Assembly: GCF_014174515.1 (NCBI RefSeq)
Contig: NZ_JACJUG010000021.1
Coordinates: forward strand, 1 to 64,000
Direction: 5' to 3'
DNA length: 64,000 nucleotides
Source: Mitsuaria sp. WAJ17
Lineage (GTDB): Bacteria; Pseudomonadota; Gammaproteobacteria; Burkholderiales; Burkholderiaceae_C
Shown: in pieces, positions 21,009 through 29,067 of the stretch
Layout of the letters: every line of letters begins with the position of its first letter
Position numbering within the stretch: position 1 is the stretch's first letter
Position numbers and translations under genes: made by a program
Notes under the pieces: model-generated
Told to the model about the DNA's origin: nothing
Seen by the model: the letters and a program-made list of their open reading frames with translations, nothing else
Database searches by the model: none

Positions 21009-23801
21009 ATGAATCGCCTGCCCTCCCGCCTGCTTCTCGCCCTGCTGCTCGGCGCCTGTCTCCAGGCCCAGGGGGCCGGCGATGCGGCCAGCAAGTTCTA
21101 TGACGACGCCCAGCAGCGCCTGGAGAAGAAGGACATCGACGGCGCACTGATCCAGCTGCGCAACTCCCTGCAGGCGGACCCGCACATGCTGTCCGCCCAC
21201 CTTCTGCTGGCCCGCACCCTGCTGAAGAAGGGCGACCTCCCCTCTGCCGAGGCCGCCTTCGAGGAGGCGCTGAAGCAGGGCGTGGCCCGCAGCGAGGTGA
21301 TGGTGGACCTGGGTCAGCTCTACATCGCCCTGGGCGAGTACAAGAAGCTGCTGGACCGCATCAACACCAACGGCGTGCCCGCGGGCAGCCATGCCGAAAT
21401 CCTCACCCAGCGCGGCACCGCCTTCGCGACCCTGGGTCAGAAGGACGCCGCCACCAAGGCCTTTGCCGAGGCCCGCGCGCTGGCGCCGCGCTCGCCCCTG
21501 CCCCTGTTGGCCGAGGCCACCATGCTGGCGCGCCAGGGCGAGCTGGAGAAGGCCCGCAGCCAGATCAGCAAGGCGCTGGAGTTCGAGCCTGCCAACAGCG
21601 CTGCCTGGTACGCGCTGGGCACCATCCAGCAGAAGCTCAAGGACAGCGCGGGCGCCCAGGCCTCTTTCGGCAAGGCCCTGCAGCAGAACCCGCTCAACGT
21701 GGACGCGCGAGTGGCGCGCGCCGGCCTGCTGGTCACGGCCGGCCAGCTCAAGGAAGCCGAACAGGACCTCGACGCCCTGGAGACGGCCAGCCTGGCTGAT
21801 CCGCGAGCCGCCTATTTGCGCGGCGTCATCGAGTCCCGCAAGGGCAATGCCGCCAAGGCGCGCGACGCCTATGTCCAGACCACAGAGCTGCTGGGCCTGC
21901 AGCCCGCCGGCGTGATCAACAGCGACGAGAGCCTGAACTTCGCCGCCGCCATGGCCTACAAGGCCCTGGGCGACAACGAGAAGGCCCGCGAGCACCTGAA
22001 GAACCTGCTGGCCCTCAATGCCAACCACTACGCCGGCCAGCTGATGGCCGCCAGCATCGCGCTGGAGCAGCGCGACACGACCCAGGCCCAGCAGATCGTC
22101 AGCAATCTCCAGCGCCTACGCCCCAACGATCCCCAGGTGCTCTACCTGCAGGGCAGCATCCACCTCGCCCGCAAGCGCTACGACCAGGCCGCCGAAGCCT
22201 TCGACAAGGCCGCCGCCCAGCAGCCCACGCCCGACACCATCCGCGAGCTGGCGTTGAGCCAGCTGTCCCTGGGCCAGGGGGAGGCCGGCATCAGCAATCT
22301 GGAGAAGGTGCTGGCCGTCAACCCCGGCGACGCCCGCGCCGCCATCCAGCTGATCACCGCCTACGCCAGCATGGGCAAGGGCCAGCGGGCACTTCAGCTG
22401 GCCGAAAACCTGCTCAAGAGCGACCCGCAGAACCCCATGCTCACGAACTACCTGGGCAATATCAAGGGGCGACTGGGCGACAAGGGCGGCGCGCGAGCCG
22501 CCTTCCAGCAGGCCCTGGCCAAGAACCCGGGCTTCAAGCCGGCGCTGATCAACCTGGGCTGGCTGGACATCGAGGAAAAGCAGTTCGACACCGCTCGTCA
22601 GCGCCTGAACGGTCTGCTCAAGAAGGAGGCCGAGGACCCGCAGCTGCTCTACCAACTGGGCATCCTGGAGTTCCGCGCGCGCCGCTTCAACGAAGCCGTC
22701 GAGGCCCTGGAGAAGGCCGCCAACCTCTCGCGCAACGATCCGCGTCCCGGACTGACCCTGATGGAGCTGTACACCAGCCAGCGCAAACTGGACCAGGCCG
22801 TGCAGCTCGGCAAGGCGCTCAACGGCAAGTACCAGGGCAACCTCGAAGTGGCGCTGACCCTGGGCCGAACCTATGCCATGCAGGGTGACCTCGCCAACGC
22901 CAAGGTCCTGTTCCAGGAAGGCACCCGCATCGCCGGCTACGATGCCGAGGCGCAGGTGGTGGTGGGCCGCCAGCAGCTGGCCATCGGCAATCTGGACGGG
23001 GCCAGCTACAACCTGCAGAAGGCCCAGCAGAACGGCGCCGAGGCCCTCAACGTGCTGGTGCTGGGCATCGAGGTGGCCAACCGCAAGAAGGACAACGCCC
23101 GCGCCGACGCCCTGCTCAAGACCCTGCTGGCCAAGTACCCCACGGCCCTCCCCGCCCTGCTGACTGCCGGCCACCTGGCCTATGCGCGCGGGCAGTACGC
23201 CGAGGCGGGCAAGCGCTACCAGCAGGTGCTGGACCAGGAACCCAGCGCCGCCAACGCCCTGCTGCTGGCGCGCGCCCAGACCAGCGGTGGCGATCCGCAG
23301 AAGGGCCTGGCCACGCTGGAGGCCTGGGCCCAGAAGGCGCCGCAGGACCTGGGGCTGCTGCGCATCCTGGCCGAGGCCCAGGCCGAGTTGGGAAAGAACG
23401 AGGCAGCCAAGCGCAGCTTCTCGACCCTGATCGCCCGCGATCCGCAGGACGTCTCGGCCATGGCCACCTACGCCCTGCTGCTGCAGCGCCTGGGCGATGC
23501 CGGCGCCCTGGCCATGGCCGAGCGTGCGCGCAAGCTGGCGCCGGAAAGCCCGGAGACCCTGGATGCACAGGGCTGGATCCACGTACTGCGCGGCGAGGTC
23601 GAGGCCGGCCTGCGCATGCTGCGCGATGCCCGCCTGCGAGATCCCAACCAGGGCCAGCTGCGCTTCCACCTCGCCTACGCACTGGCCAAGTCCGGCCGCA
23701 AGCAGGACGCCCGCGAAGAATTGCGGGCGGCCCTGGGCATGCCCGGCCGCTTCCGTGACAGCGCCGAGTTCAAGGCATTGAAGGCCGAGTTGGGCCTCTG
23801 A
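21009..23801 (+). CDS. prsT: PEP-CTERM system TPR-repeat lipoprotein PrsT
   Basis: A 930-residue protein with a lipoprotein signal: hydrophobic LLLALLLGAC with lipobox LGAC and acylated Cys17. The rest is an array of more than twenty tetratricopeptide repeats (for example YDDAQQRLEKKDIDGALIQL and GHLAYARGQYAEAGKRYQQV), ending DSAEFKALKAELGL. Length, lipobox and repeat pattern match PrsT, the large TPR lipoprotein that co-occurs with exosortase/PEP-CTERM export and exopolysaccharide genes. It probably sits in the periplasm anchored to a membrane and scaffolds assembly or sorting. No exosortase or polysaccharide gene is in the window. A PEP-CTERM substrate gene follows 266 bp downstream. Confidence 0.9.
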   Translation: MNRLPSRLLLALLLGACLQAQGAGDAASKFYDDAQQRLEKKDIDGALIQLRNSLQADPHMLSAHLLLARTLLKKGDLPSAEAAFEEALKQGVARSEVMVDLGQLYIALGEYKKLLDRINTNGVPAGSHAEILTQRGTAFATLGQKDAATKAFAEARALAPRSPLPLLAEATMLARQGELEKARSQISKALEFEPANSAAWYALGTIQQKLKDSAGAQASFGKALQQNPLNVDARVARAGLLVTAGQLKEAEQDLDALETASLADPRAAYLRGVIESRKGNAAKARDAYVQTTELLGLQPAGVINSDESLNFAAAMAYKALGDNEKAREHLKNLLALNANHYAGQLMAASIALEQRDTTQAQQIVSNLQRLRPNDPQVLYLQGSIHLARKRYDQAAEAFDKAAAQQPTPDTIRELALSQLSLGQGEAGISNLEKVLAVNPGDARAAIQLITAYASMGKGQRALQLAENLLKSDPQNPMLTNYLGNIKGRLGDKGGARAAFQQALAKNPGFKPALINLGWLDIEEKQFDTARQRLNGLLKKEAEDPQLLYQLGILEFRARRFNEAVEALEKAANLSRNDPRPGLTLMELYTSQRKLDQAVQLGKALNGKYQGNLEVALTLGRTYAMQGDLANAKVLFQEGTRIAGYDAEAQVVVGRQQLAIGNLDGASYNLQKAQQNGAEALNVLVLGIEVANRKKDNARADALLKTLLAKYPTALPALLTAGHLAYARGQYAEAGKRYQQVLDQEPSAANALLLARAQTSGGDPQKGLATLEAWAQKAPQDLGLLRILAEAQAELGKNEAAKRSFSTLIARDPQDVSAMATYALLLQRLGDAGALAMAERARKLAPESPETLDAQGWIHVLRGEVEAGLRMLRDARLRDPNQGQLRFHLAYALAKSGRKQDAREELRAALGMPGRFRDSAEFKALKAELGL

Positions 23802-23912
23802 GCCCGCGAGCCCAGCGGGCCAATGCCCCTTCTGTCGGCCCACCTTACATTTACGTTTAGCAACAGCATGAAGCGCTTGACTCAATGTTTCAAATCAATC
23901 ACTTAGCAGTGC

Positions 23913-23928
23913 TGGCCCTGAATTTGCT
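23913..23928 (+). promoter_or_regulatory. Sigma-54 (-24/-12) promoter of the PEP-CTERM gene
   Basis: TGGCCC-TGAAT-TTGCT matches the RpoN consensus TGGCAC-N5-TTGCW at 10 of 11 fixed positions, with the GG (23914-23915) and GC (23926-23927) separated by exactly the required distance. Transcription would start near 23939, leaving a leader of about 130 bases before the ATG at 24068. RpoN control of PEP-CTERM genes through the PrsK/PrsR two-component system is known in floc-forming betaproteobacteria. Confidence 0.75.
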
Positions 23929-23935
23929 ATCCACC

Positions 23936-23951
23936 CTGTCAGACGTGACAG
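23936..23951. promoter_or_regulatory. Palindrome at the predicted start site of the PEP-CTERM transcript
   Basis: CTGTCA (23936-23941) and TGACAG (23946-23951) form a perfect inverted repeat with a four-base centre. It overlaps the predicted +1 of the sigma-54 promoter, where a bound protein would block initiation, or it could form a 5'-end hairpin in the RNA. The binding protein is unknown. Confidence 0.4.
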
Positions 23952-24067
23952 TTCCCTTGCCCCGTGCATCGGCCCCTCGTTCACGGGATGAACAAGTTCT
24001 GATTCGCTGGTAGCCTTCCGTCCATCGCCGGGCGGACTCTGCCGGCAAGCAACCAAGCGACAAGACT

Positions 24068-24916
24068 ATGAGCACTGCAGCATTGACCAAGACCTTTGCC
24101 ACTTTGGGCGCCAGCCTCGGGTTTGCGGTGCTGAGCATGGGTTCGGCTCTGGCCTACAACACCAGCCTGTCGAACACCGGTACCAACCGCTACAGCCAGG
24201 CGGACCTGCAGATCGGCGCTTACACCAAGGGCAACCAGACCATGGGTGCCTCGCTGATCAACGATTCCACGGCCGGCAAGCAGTTCTGGGTCTACTGCGT
24301 CGATCCGCTGACCACCAGCAAGCTCACCAGCACCTACGCCACCGCCACGCTGGACTCCTTCATGGGCGTCACGCTCAACAGCGGCGGCGTGGCCACCGGC
24401 GGCAATGGCGCAGCCTCCGCCTACAAGACGCTCTTCACCAGCGCCCCCTACTCCACGGTCGATAACTACGAGTACCAGTCCGGCACCGTCAGCCTGTACA
24501 ACAACCTGGTCGAGCTCTACAGCTATGCCTACAAGGACAGCATGACGAGCAACACCAAGTCGGCTGCATTCCAGTACGTGCTGTGGGAGCTGCTGGGCGA
24601 CGCAGGCAGCGGCGTGGCTGACCCGACCAAGAGCGGCGGCGCCTACTTCAGCAACACCAATTTCGAGTCGGTGCGCACCCAGGCTGAGAAGTACCTGGAC
24701 GCCCTGAACAACGCCAATGAGTCCTTCTGGACCAGCTCGCTGGGCCTGACCAAGTCGGCCTACAACTACACGGTGTACAAGAGCACCTCCAGCCCCAGCT
24801 CGCAAGCCTTCCTGGCTGTCTCTGACAAGCCCAGCAAGGTGCCCGAACCCGGCTCCATCGCCCTCGCATTCGCGGCCTTCGGCGCCGTGGCCTACACCCG
24901 CCGCCGCAAGCAGTAA
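24068..24916 (+). CDS. PEP-CTERM surface protein with predicted Cys-Gln thioester domain
   Basis: The 282-residue protein has a signal peptide (cut after SMGSALA, about residue 29) and a C-terminal sorting signal: VPEPGSIALAFAAFGAVAYT followed by RRRKQ, the PEP motif, hydrophobic helix and basic tail recognised by exosortase. The middle (residues 45-180) contains FWVYCVDP with Cys77, the only cysteine in the protein, and AAFQYVLWELL with Gln169 and Trp173. These are the two motifs of TQXA-type internal thioester domains, whose Cys-Gln bond reacts with host or surface amines. It lies behind a sigma-54-type promoter and ahead of a strong terminator, as a single-gene unit next to prsT. Thioester formation is inferred. 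Confidence 0.85.
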   Translation: MSTAALTKTFATLGASLGFAVLSMGSALAYNTSLSNTGTNRYSQADLQIGAYTKGNQTMGASLINDSTAGKQFWVYCVDPLTTSKLTSTYATATLDSFMGVTLNSGGVATGGNGAASAYKTLFTSAPYSTVDNYEYQSGTVSLYNNLVELYSYAYKDSMTSNTKSAAFQYVLWELLGDAGSGVADPTKSGGAYFSNTNFESVRTQAEKYLDALNNANESFWTSSLGLTKSAYNYTVYKSTSSPSSQAFLAVSDKPSKVPEPGSIALAFAAFGAVAYTRRRKQ

Positions 24917-24934
24917 GTGTTCCAAGCCTCATGC

Positions 24935-24960
24935 AAAAGCAGCCCGCGGGCTGCTTTTTT
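24935..24960 (+). terminator. Rho-independent terminator after the PEP-CTERM gene
   Basis: A perfect 24-base palindrome (arms AAAAGCAGCCCG at 24935-24946 and CGGGCTGCTTTT at 24947-24958) runs into TTTTTT. The flanking A and T runs also make it usable by the convergent isoaspartyl peptidase gene, which ends at 24999. Confidence 0.92.
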
Positions 24961-24998
24961 CATGGCTGTGGGCCGCTTCGGGTTCCCCGCCCCTGGCA

Positions 24999-25955
24999 TC
25001 AGCGGAAGATCCGTGCCTGAGCCGCTTCTCCCAAGCGGACCCAGCCGCGGTACATGCCCTCGGTGTTGAAGGGCAGGCACAGCTCGCCCTTGTGCGAGAC
25101 CGCGATCAGCCCGCCCTGCCCGCCCACCGCAGGCAAGCGCTCGCCCACCACGTCCTCACAGGCAGCTTCCAGGCTGCGACCCAGGTAGCGCATCTGGGCC
25201 GAGACCTCATGGGCCGCCACGCTGCGCATGAAGGCCTCACCGGTGCCGGTGCAGGAGATGGCCACGGTGTCGTCGGCATAGCAACCCGCGCCCAGGATGG
25301 GCGAATCGCCGACCCTCCCCGGCTTCTTGTTGGTCATGCCGCCAGTGGAGGTGGCCGCGGCGAGCCGGCCGTGTGCGTCCAGGGCCACGGCACCCACGGT
25401 GCCAAATTTCTGGCGTTCGTCCAGAGGCGCCGGGCACTGGGCGCCGTCATGATCCAGGATGGCCGCCCCGCCTTCACCCTGCACCCGCCGCAGCTGCGCC
25501 AGCCGCTGGGGCGTGCCGAACCAGTCTGGCGCCACCTGCTCCAGGCCCTGCGCCATGGCAAAGGCATCGGCCGCCGGGCCGATCAGCATCACGTGGCCAC
25601 TGAACTCCATCACCGCGCGGGCCGCCCGCACGGGGTTTCGCGTTGTACGCAGCCCTGCCACCGCACCCGCGCGCCGGGTATGGCCTTCCATGATGCTGGC
25701 GTCAAGCTCGTGGGTGGCTGCTGCGGTGTAGACAGCACCACGACCGGCGTTGAAGCGCTCGTTCTCCTCGAGCAGGCAGACGCAGGCCTGCACCACGTCC
25801 AGCGCCGTGGCACCCTGGGCCAACAAGACCTCGCCGGCCCGCAGGATGTCCCGCAAGGCCTGCAGATAGGCCTGCTCAGTCTCCAGCGAGGTGGTCTGGC
25901 GAAGAATGGTGCCGGCACCCCCGTGGATGGCCAGCATGGCAGGCTTGGTGTTCAT
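24999..25955 (-). CDS. iaaA: Isoaspartyl peptidase / type III L-asparaginase
   Basis: An Ntn hydrolase of 318 residues that self-cleaves into two chains and removes isoaspartyl residues from dipeptides, with asparaginase side activity. The N-terminal LAIHGGAGTI motif, NAGRGAVYT, and the nucleophile Thr186 in KFGTVGAVALD are present, as is STGGMTNKKPGRVGDSPILGAG (quoted in part) of the substrate pocket. I start at MNTKPAM (25953-25955); a second ATG lies three codons upstream. A CACAAT -10-like hexamer ends seven bases before the chosen start and there is no Shine-Dalgarno. Confidence 0.9.
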   Translation of the reverse strand: MNTKPAMLAIHGGAGTILRQTTSLETEQAYLQALRDILRAGEVLLAQGATALDVVQACVCLLEENERFNAGRGAVYTAAATHELDASIMEGHTRRAGAVAGLRTTRNPVRAARAVMEFSGHVMLIGPAADAFAMAQGLEQVAPDWFGTPQRLAQLRRVQGEGGAAILDHDGAQCPAPLDERQKFGTVGAVALDAHGRLAAATSTGGMTNKKPGRVGDSPILGAGCYADDTVAISCTGTGEAFMRSVAAHEVSAQMRYLGRSLEAACEDVVGERLPAVGGQGGLIAVSHKGELCLPFNTEGMYRGWVRLGEAAQARIFR

Positions 25956-26019
25956 GCCCTGCATTGTGATGGCCCCGCCTGGCCCGGACCATCACGCCCG
26001 GGCATTCCCTAGGCCGCAG

Positions 26020-26037
26020 CTGTCCCCCATTCGACAA
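26020..26037. promoter_or_regulatory. Weak third copy of the TTGTC-N8-GACAA motif
   Basis: CTGTC-CCCCATTC-GACAA matches the arms of the palindromes at 14945 and 42901 at 9 of 10 positions with the same spacing, but the central bases differ. It is about 85 bp upstream of the acyl-CoA dehydrogenase pair. A match this loose can occur by chance in 64 kb. Confidence 0.25.
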
Positions 26038-26121
26038 AGGGAAAAAGAACGGCCGTGCTAAAAGTCGGGGCGAAACAAACTGGACGAAGCGTCGCCCGCC
26101 GGACGGCGCAAGGAGACATCA

Positions 26122-27321
26122 ATGCAACTGGCCTTCACCGCCGAGCAGGAAGCCTTCCGCGCGGAGGTCCGCGCCTGGGTGGCCCAGAACCTGCCCCAGG
26201 ACATCAGCGACAAGGTGCACCGCGCCCAGCGCCTGCACAAGGATGACCTGCAGCGCTGGGCTCGCATCCTGGGCAGGAAGGGCTGGCATGGCTGGGCCTG
26301 GCCGCGGCGCTTCGGCGGCCCGGGCTGGAACGCCATCCAGCGCCATCTCTTCGAAGAAGAATGCGCGCTGGCCGGCGCGCCGCGCGTCGTGCCCTTCGGC
26401 CCAGTGATGGTGGCGCCGGTGATCATGGCCTTTGGCAGCCCGGAGCAGCAGCAGCGCTTCCTGCCCGGCATCATGAGCGGGGATGTCTGGTGGAGCCAGG
26501 GCTACAGCGAACCCGGCTCCGGCTCAGACCTGGCCTCGGTCAAGACACGAGCCGAGCGCCAGGGCGACCATTACCTGGTCAACGGCCAGAAGACGTGGAC
26601 CACCCTGGGCCAGTACGGCGACTGGATCTTCTGCCTTGTGCGCACCGACACCCAGGTCAAGCCGCAGGCCGGCATCTCCTTTCTGCTGATCGACATGAAG
26701 TCTCCCGGCGTCACCGTGCGCCCCATCCTCATGCTGGACGGCGAGCACGAGGTGAACGAGGTCTTCTTCGACAATGTCCGCGTGCCCGTGGAAAACCTGA
26801 TCGGCGAGGAGAACAAGGGCTGGACCTATGCCAAGTACCTGCTGGCCCACGAGCGCACCAATATCGCCGACGTGAACCGCGCCAAACGGGAGCTGGAGCG
26901 GCTCAAGCGCATCGCCCGGCAGGAAGGCGTCTACGAGGACAGCCGCTTCCGCGACCAGATCGCCCTGCTGGAGGTGGACATCGTCGCGCTGGAGATGATG
27001 GTGCTGCGCGTGCTCTCGGCCGAGAGCTCGGGCAAGCAGTCGCTGGACGTGGCCGGGCTGCTCAAGATCCGCGGCAGTGAGATCCAGCAGCGCTACACCG
27101 AGTTGATGATGCTGGCCGGCGGCCCCTTCTCGACGCCCTACATCCACGAGGCCATGGAGGCCGGCTGGCAGGGCGACCAGACCCTGGGCGGCCTCTGGCC
27201 CGGCGGCGCCGCGCACTGCGCCTCGCTGAGCAGCCACTACCTCAACCACCGCAAGACCACCATCTACGGCGGCTCCAACGAGGTGCAACGCAATATCGTC
27301 GCCCAGACCCTGCTGGGCTGA
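26122..27321 (+). CDS. Acyl-CoA dehydrogenase, large subunit-like (PimC type)
   Basis: A 399-residue flavoprotein of the acyl-CoA dehydrogenase family. The N-terminal helical domain ends in GYSEPGSGSDLASVKTRA; the beta domain has NGQKTWTT; the C-terminal helical domain ends IYGGSNEVQRNIVAQTLLG. The position of the catalytic Glu of medium-chain enzymes (IYEGT) is Gly here, so the base must come from another site, as in isovaleryl-type enzymes, or the unit works as a heteromer. It is followed 18 bp later by a second, shorter dehydrogenase, the arrangement of pimeloyl-CoA dehydrogenase PimC/PimD. The start has a strong AAGGAGA site. Confidence 0.85.
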   Translation: MQLAFTAEQEAFRAEVRAWVAQNLPQDISDKVHRAQRLHKDDLQRWARILGRKGWHGWAWPRRFGGPGWNAIQRHLFEEECALAGAPRVVPFGPVMVAPVIMAFGSPEQQQRFLPGIMSGDVWWSQGYSEPGSGSDLASVKTRAERQGDHYLVNGQKTWTTLGQYGDWIFCLVRTDTQVKPQAGISFLLIDMKSPGVTVRPILMLDGEHEVNEVFFDNVRVPVENLIGEENKGWTYAKYLLAHERTNIADVNRAKRELERLKRIARQEGVYEDSRFRDQIALLEVDIVALEMMVLRVLSAESSGKQSLDVAGLLKIRGSEIQQRYTELMMLAGGPFSTPYIHEAMEAGWQGDQTLGGLWPGGAAHCASLSSHYLNHRKTTIYGGSNEVQRNIVAQTLLG

Positions 27322-27339
27322 GACGCGCAGGAGACATCC

Positions 27340-28449
27340 ATGGATTTTGATTTCAGCGAAGACCAGCAGGCCCTGCGCGACGCCGTGCAGCGCTTTGTCG
27401 AGAAGGACTACGGCTTCGAGCAGCGCCGCCGCATCGTCCGCGAGGGCGGCTTCTCCCGCGGCGCCTGGGACGGCCTGACCGGCCTGGGCCTCATGGGCCT
27501 GCAGGTGCCAGAGTCCCAGGGCGGCCTGGGCCTCGGGCCTGTGGATGCCATGGTGGTGATGGAAGAGTTGGGCCGCGGGCTGGTGCTGGAGCCCTATGCG
27601 CAGGGTGCCCTGCTGGCGCCGCTGCTGCTGTCGCAGGCGCCGCAGGCCCTTCAGGATGAATGGCTGCCGCGCATCGTCAGCGGCGAGACCCTGCTGGTGC
27701 TGGCCCACCAGGAGCGCAGCCTGCGCTACCGCCTGGGGCTGGGGCAGATGCAGGCTCGTGAGGGTCGGCTCAGCGGCGTCAAGAGCCTGGTCAGCGCGGG
27801 CGCGCAGGCGCAAGGCTTCATCGTGCCGGCCACGGACGAGCAAGGTCCGGCCTTGTTCCTGGTCGAGGCCGGGGCCCAGGGCCTGCTCACCCGCGGCTAT
27901 GTCTTGCATGACGGCTCGGCCGCCGCTGAGCTGACGCTGCAGGCCACGCCCGGCCAGCGCATCGCTCAGGGCGAAGCGGCCCAGGCCTTGCTGGAGCTGG
28001 CGGCAGACACCGCACTCGCGGCGCAGGCCGCCGAGGCCGTGGGTGCCATGGACGCCCTCGTGCGCCTCACCGCCGACTACCTCAACACCCGCAAGCAGTT
28101 CGGCGTGGCCATCGCCAGCTTCCAGGCCCTGCGCCACCGCATGGCCGACATCAAGATGCAGCTGGAGCTGGCTCGCTCCATGAGCTACTACGCCACACTG
28201 AAACTGGGCGAGCCGCCCGCCCAGCGCCGCCGCGCGCTGGCGCAGGTGAAGCTGCAGCTGAGCCAGTCCATGCGCTTCGTCGGCCAGCAGTGCACGCAGC
28301 TGCACGGCGGCATCGGCGTGACGGACGAATACATCTCCAGTCATTTCTTCAAGCGCCTCACCGTGATGGAGATGCAGTGGGGCGACGGCCTGCACCACCT
28401 GGCCGAGGTCAGCGCACGCATGACGGAGCAGGCCGGGGTCTTCGCCTGA
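27340..28449 (+). CDS. Acyl-CoA dehydrogenase, small subunit-like (PimD type)
   Basis: The 369-residue protein starts MDFDFSEDQQALRDAVQRF and has the fold of acyl-CoA dehydrogenases but a degenerate middle domain without the SEPxxGSD loop seen in its partner. The C-terminal helices contain RKQFGVAIASFQALRHRMAD and the QLHGGIGVTDEY motif, which shapes the FAD site. The pair probably forms a heterotetramer oxidising a dicarboxylic or branched acyl-CoA. Its Shine-Dalgarno (CAGGAGACATCC) nearly duplicates that of the upstream gene (AAGGAGACATCA), which fits matched expression. The substrate is inferred only from the pimC/pimD-like layout. Confidence 0.82.
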   Translation: MDFDFSEDQQALRDAVQRFVEKDYGFEQRRRIVREGGFSRGAWDGLTGLGLMGLQVPESQGGLGLGPVDAMVVMEELGRGLVLEPYAQGALLAPLLLSQAPQALQDEWLPRIVSGETLLVLAHQERSLRYRLGLGQMQAREGRLSGVKSLVSAGAQAQGFIVPATDEQGPALFLVEAGAQGLLTRGYVLHDGSAAAELTLQATPGQRIAQGEAAQALLELAADTALAAQAAEAVGAMDALVRLTADYLNTRKQFGVAIASFQALRHRMADIKMQLELARSMSYYATLKLGEPPAQRRRALAQVKLQLSQSMRFVGQQCTQLHGGIGVTDEYISSHFFKRLTVMEMQWGDGLHHLAEVSARMTEQAGVFA

Positions 28450-28496
28450 GGCAGGCGGCGGACTACACTGCCCCGCAACCCCTTCGAGGAGTCGCG

Positions 28497-29063
28497 ATGA
28501 AGCCGATCCGCCGCCCCCGTGCCCCCAGTGCAAGGATTGCTGCCCTGGTGGGCGCCCTGCTGACCCTGCCCTTGTGCGCCGCCGCGCAGTCGGCCATGAA
28601 GCCCGGCCTTTGGGAGATGACCCAAAAGCCGCAGCTGGATCCCGCCCAGCAGGCCAAGATGGACCAGGCCCGCCAGGCCATGGCAAACATGCCGCCCGAG
28701 AAGCGCCAGATGATGGAGCAGATGATGGCCCAGCATGGCGTCCAGGTGAACATGGGCGCTGGCGGGACTGTCACGATCAAGACCTGCGTCAGCAAGGAAC
28801 AGGCCGAGCGGCACGAGCCGCCGGTCGATGACAAGGGTCGCTGCAAGCAGCAGGTCACGCGCAGCGGCAACACCGTGCGCAGCCATTTCACTTGCACCGA
28901 TCCGGCCTCCGAAGGCGATGGCGAATTCACCTTCGACAGCGCCGAGCACTACAGCAGCAAGCTGAGCATCCAGCGCCAGGGCCGCAGCATGACCATCACC
29001 GGCGAAGGCCGCTGGCTGGGCGCCGACTGCGGCACCATCCAGCCGCACAAGCCTCGCCCCTGA
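28497..29063 (+). CDS. DUF3617 domain-containing secreted protein
   Basis: A 188-residue protein with a signal peptide (IAALVGALLTLPLCAAAQ) and the MKPGLWEMT motif that opens DUF3617. Four cysteines (KTCVSK, GRCKQQ, FTCTDP, ADCGTI) probably form disulfides in the periplasm. A Met/Gln-rich helix, MPPEKRQMMEQMMAQHG, lies between the first strand and the core domain. The family is widespread in proteobacteria without known function. A GAGGAG site precedes the ATG. The gene follows the dehydrogenase pair and ends four bases before the P1 peptidase gene. Confidence 0.85.
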   Translation: MKPIRRPRAPSARIAALVGALLTLPLCAAAQSAMKPGLWEMTQKPQLDPAQQAKMDQARQAMANMPPEKRQMMEQMMAQHGVQVNMGAGGTVTIKTCVSKEQAERHEPPVDDKGRCKQQVTRSGNTVRSHFTCTDPASEGDGEFTFDSAEHYSSKLSIQRQGRSMTITGEGRWLGADCGTIQPHKPRP

Positions 29064-29067
29064 ACCC

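Noticed and set aside
23802-23820. GCCCGC/GCGGGC hairpin after prsT as a terminator
   Set aside because: Six-base stem without a T-run; kept out of the features as too weak.
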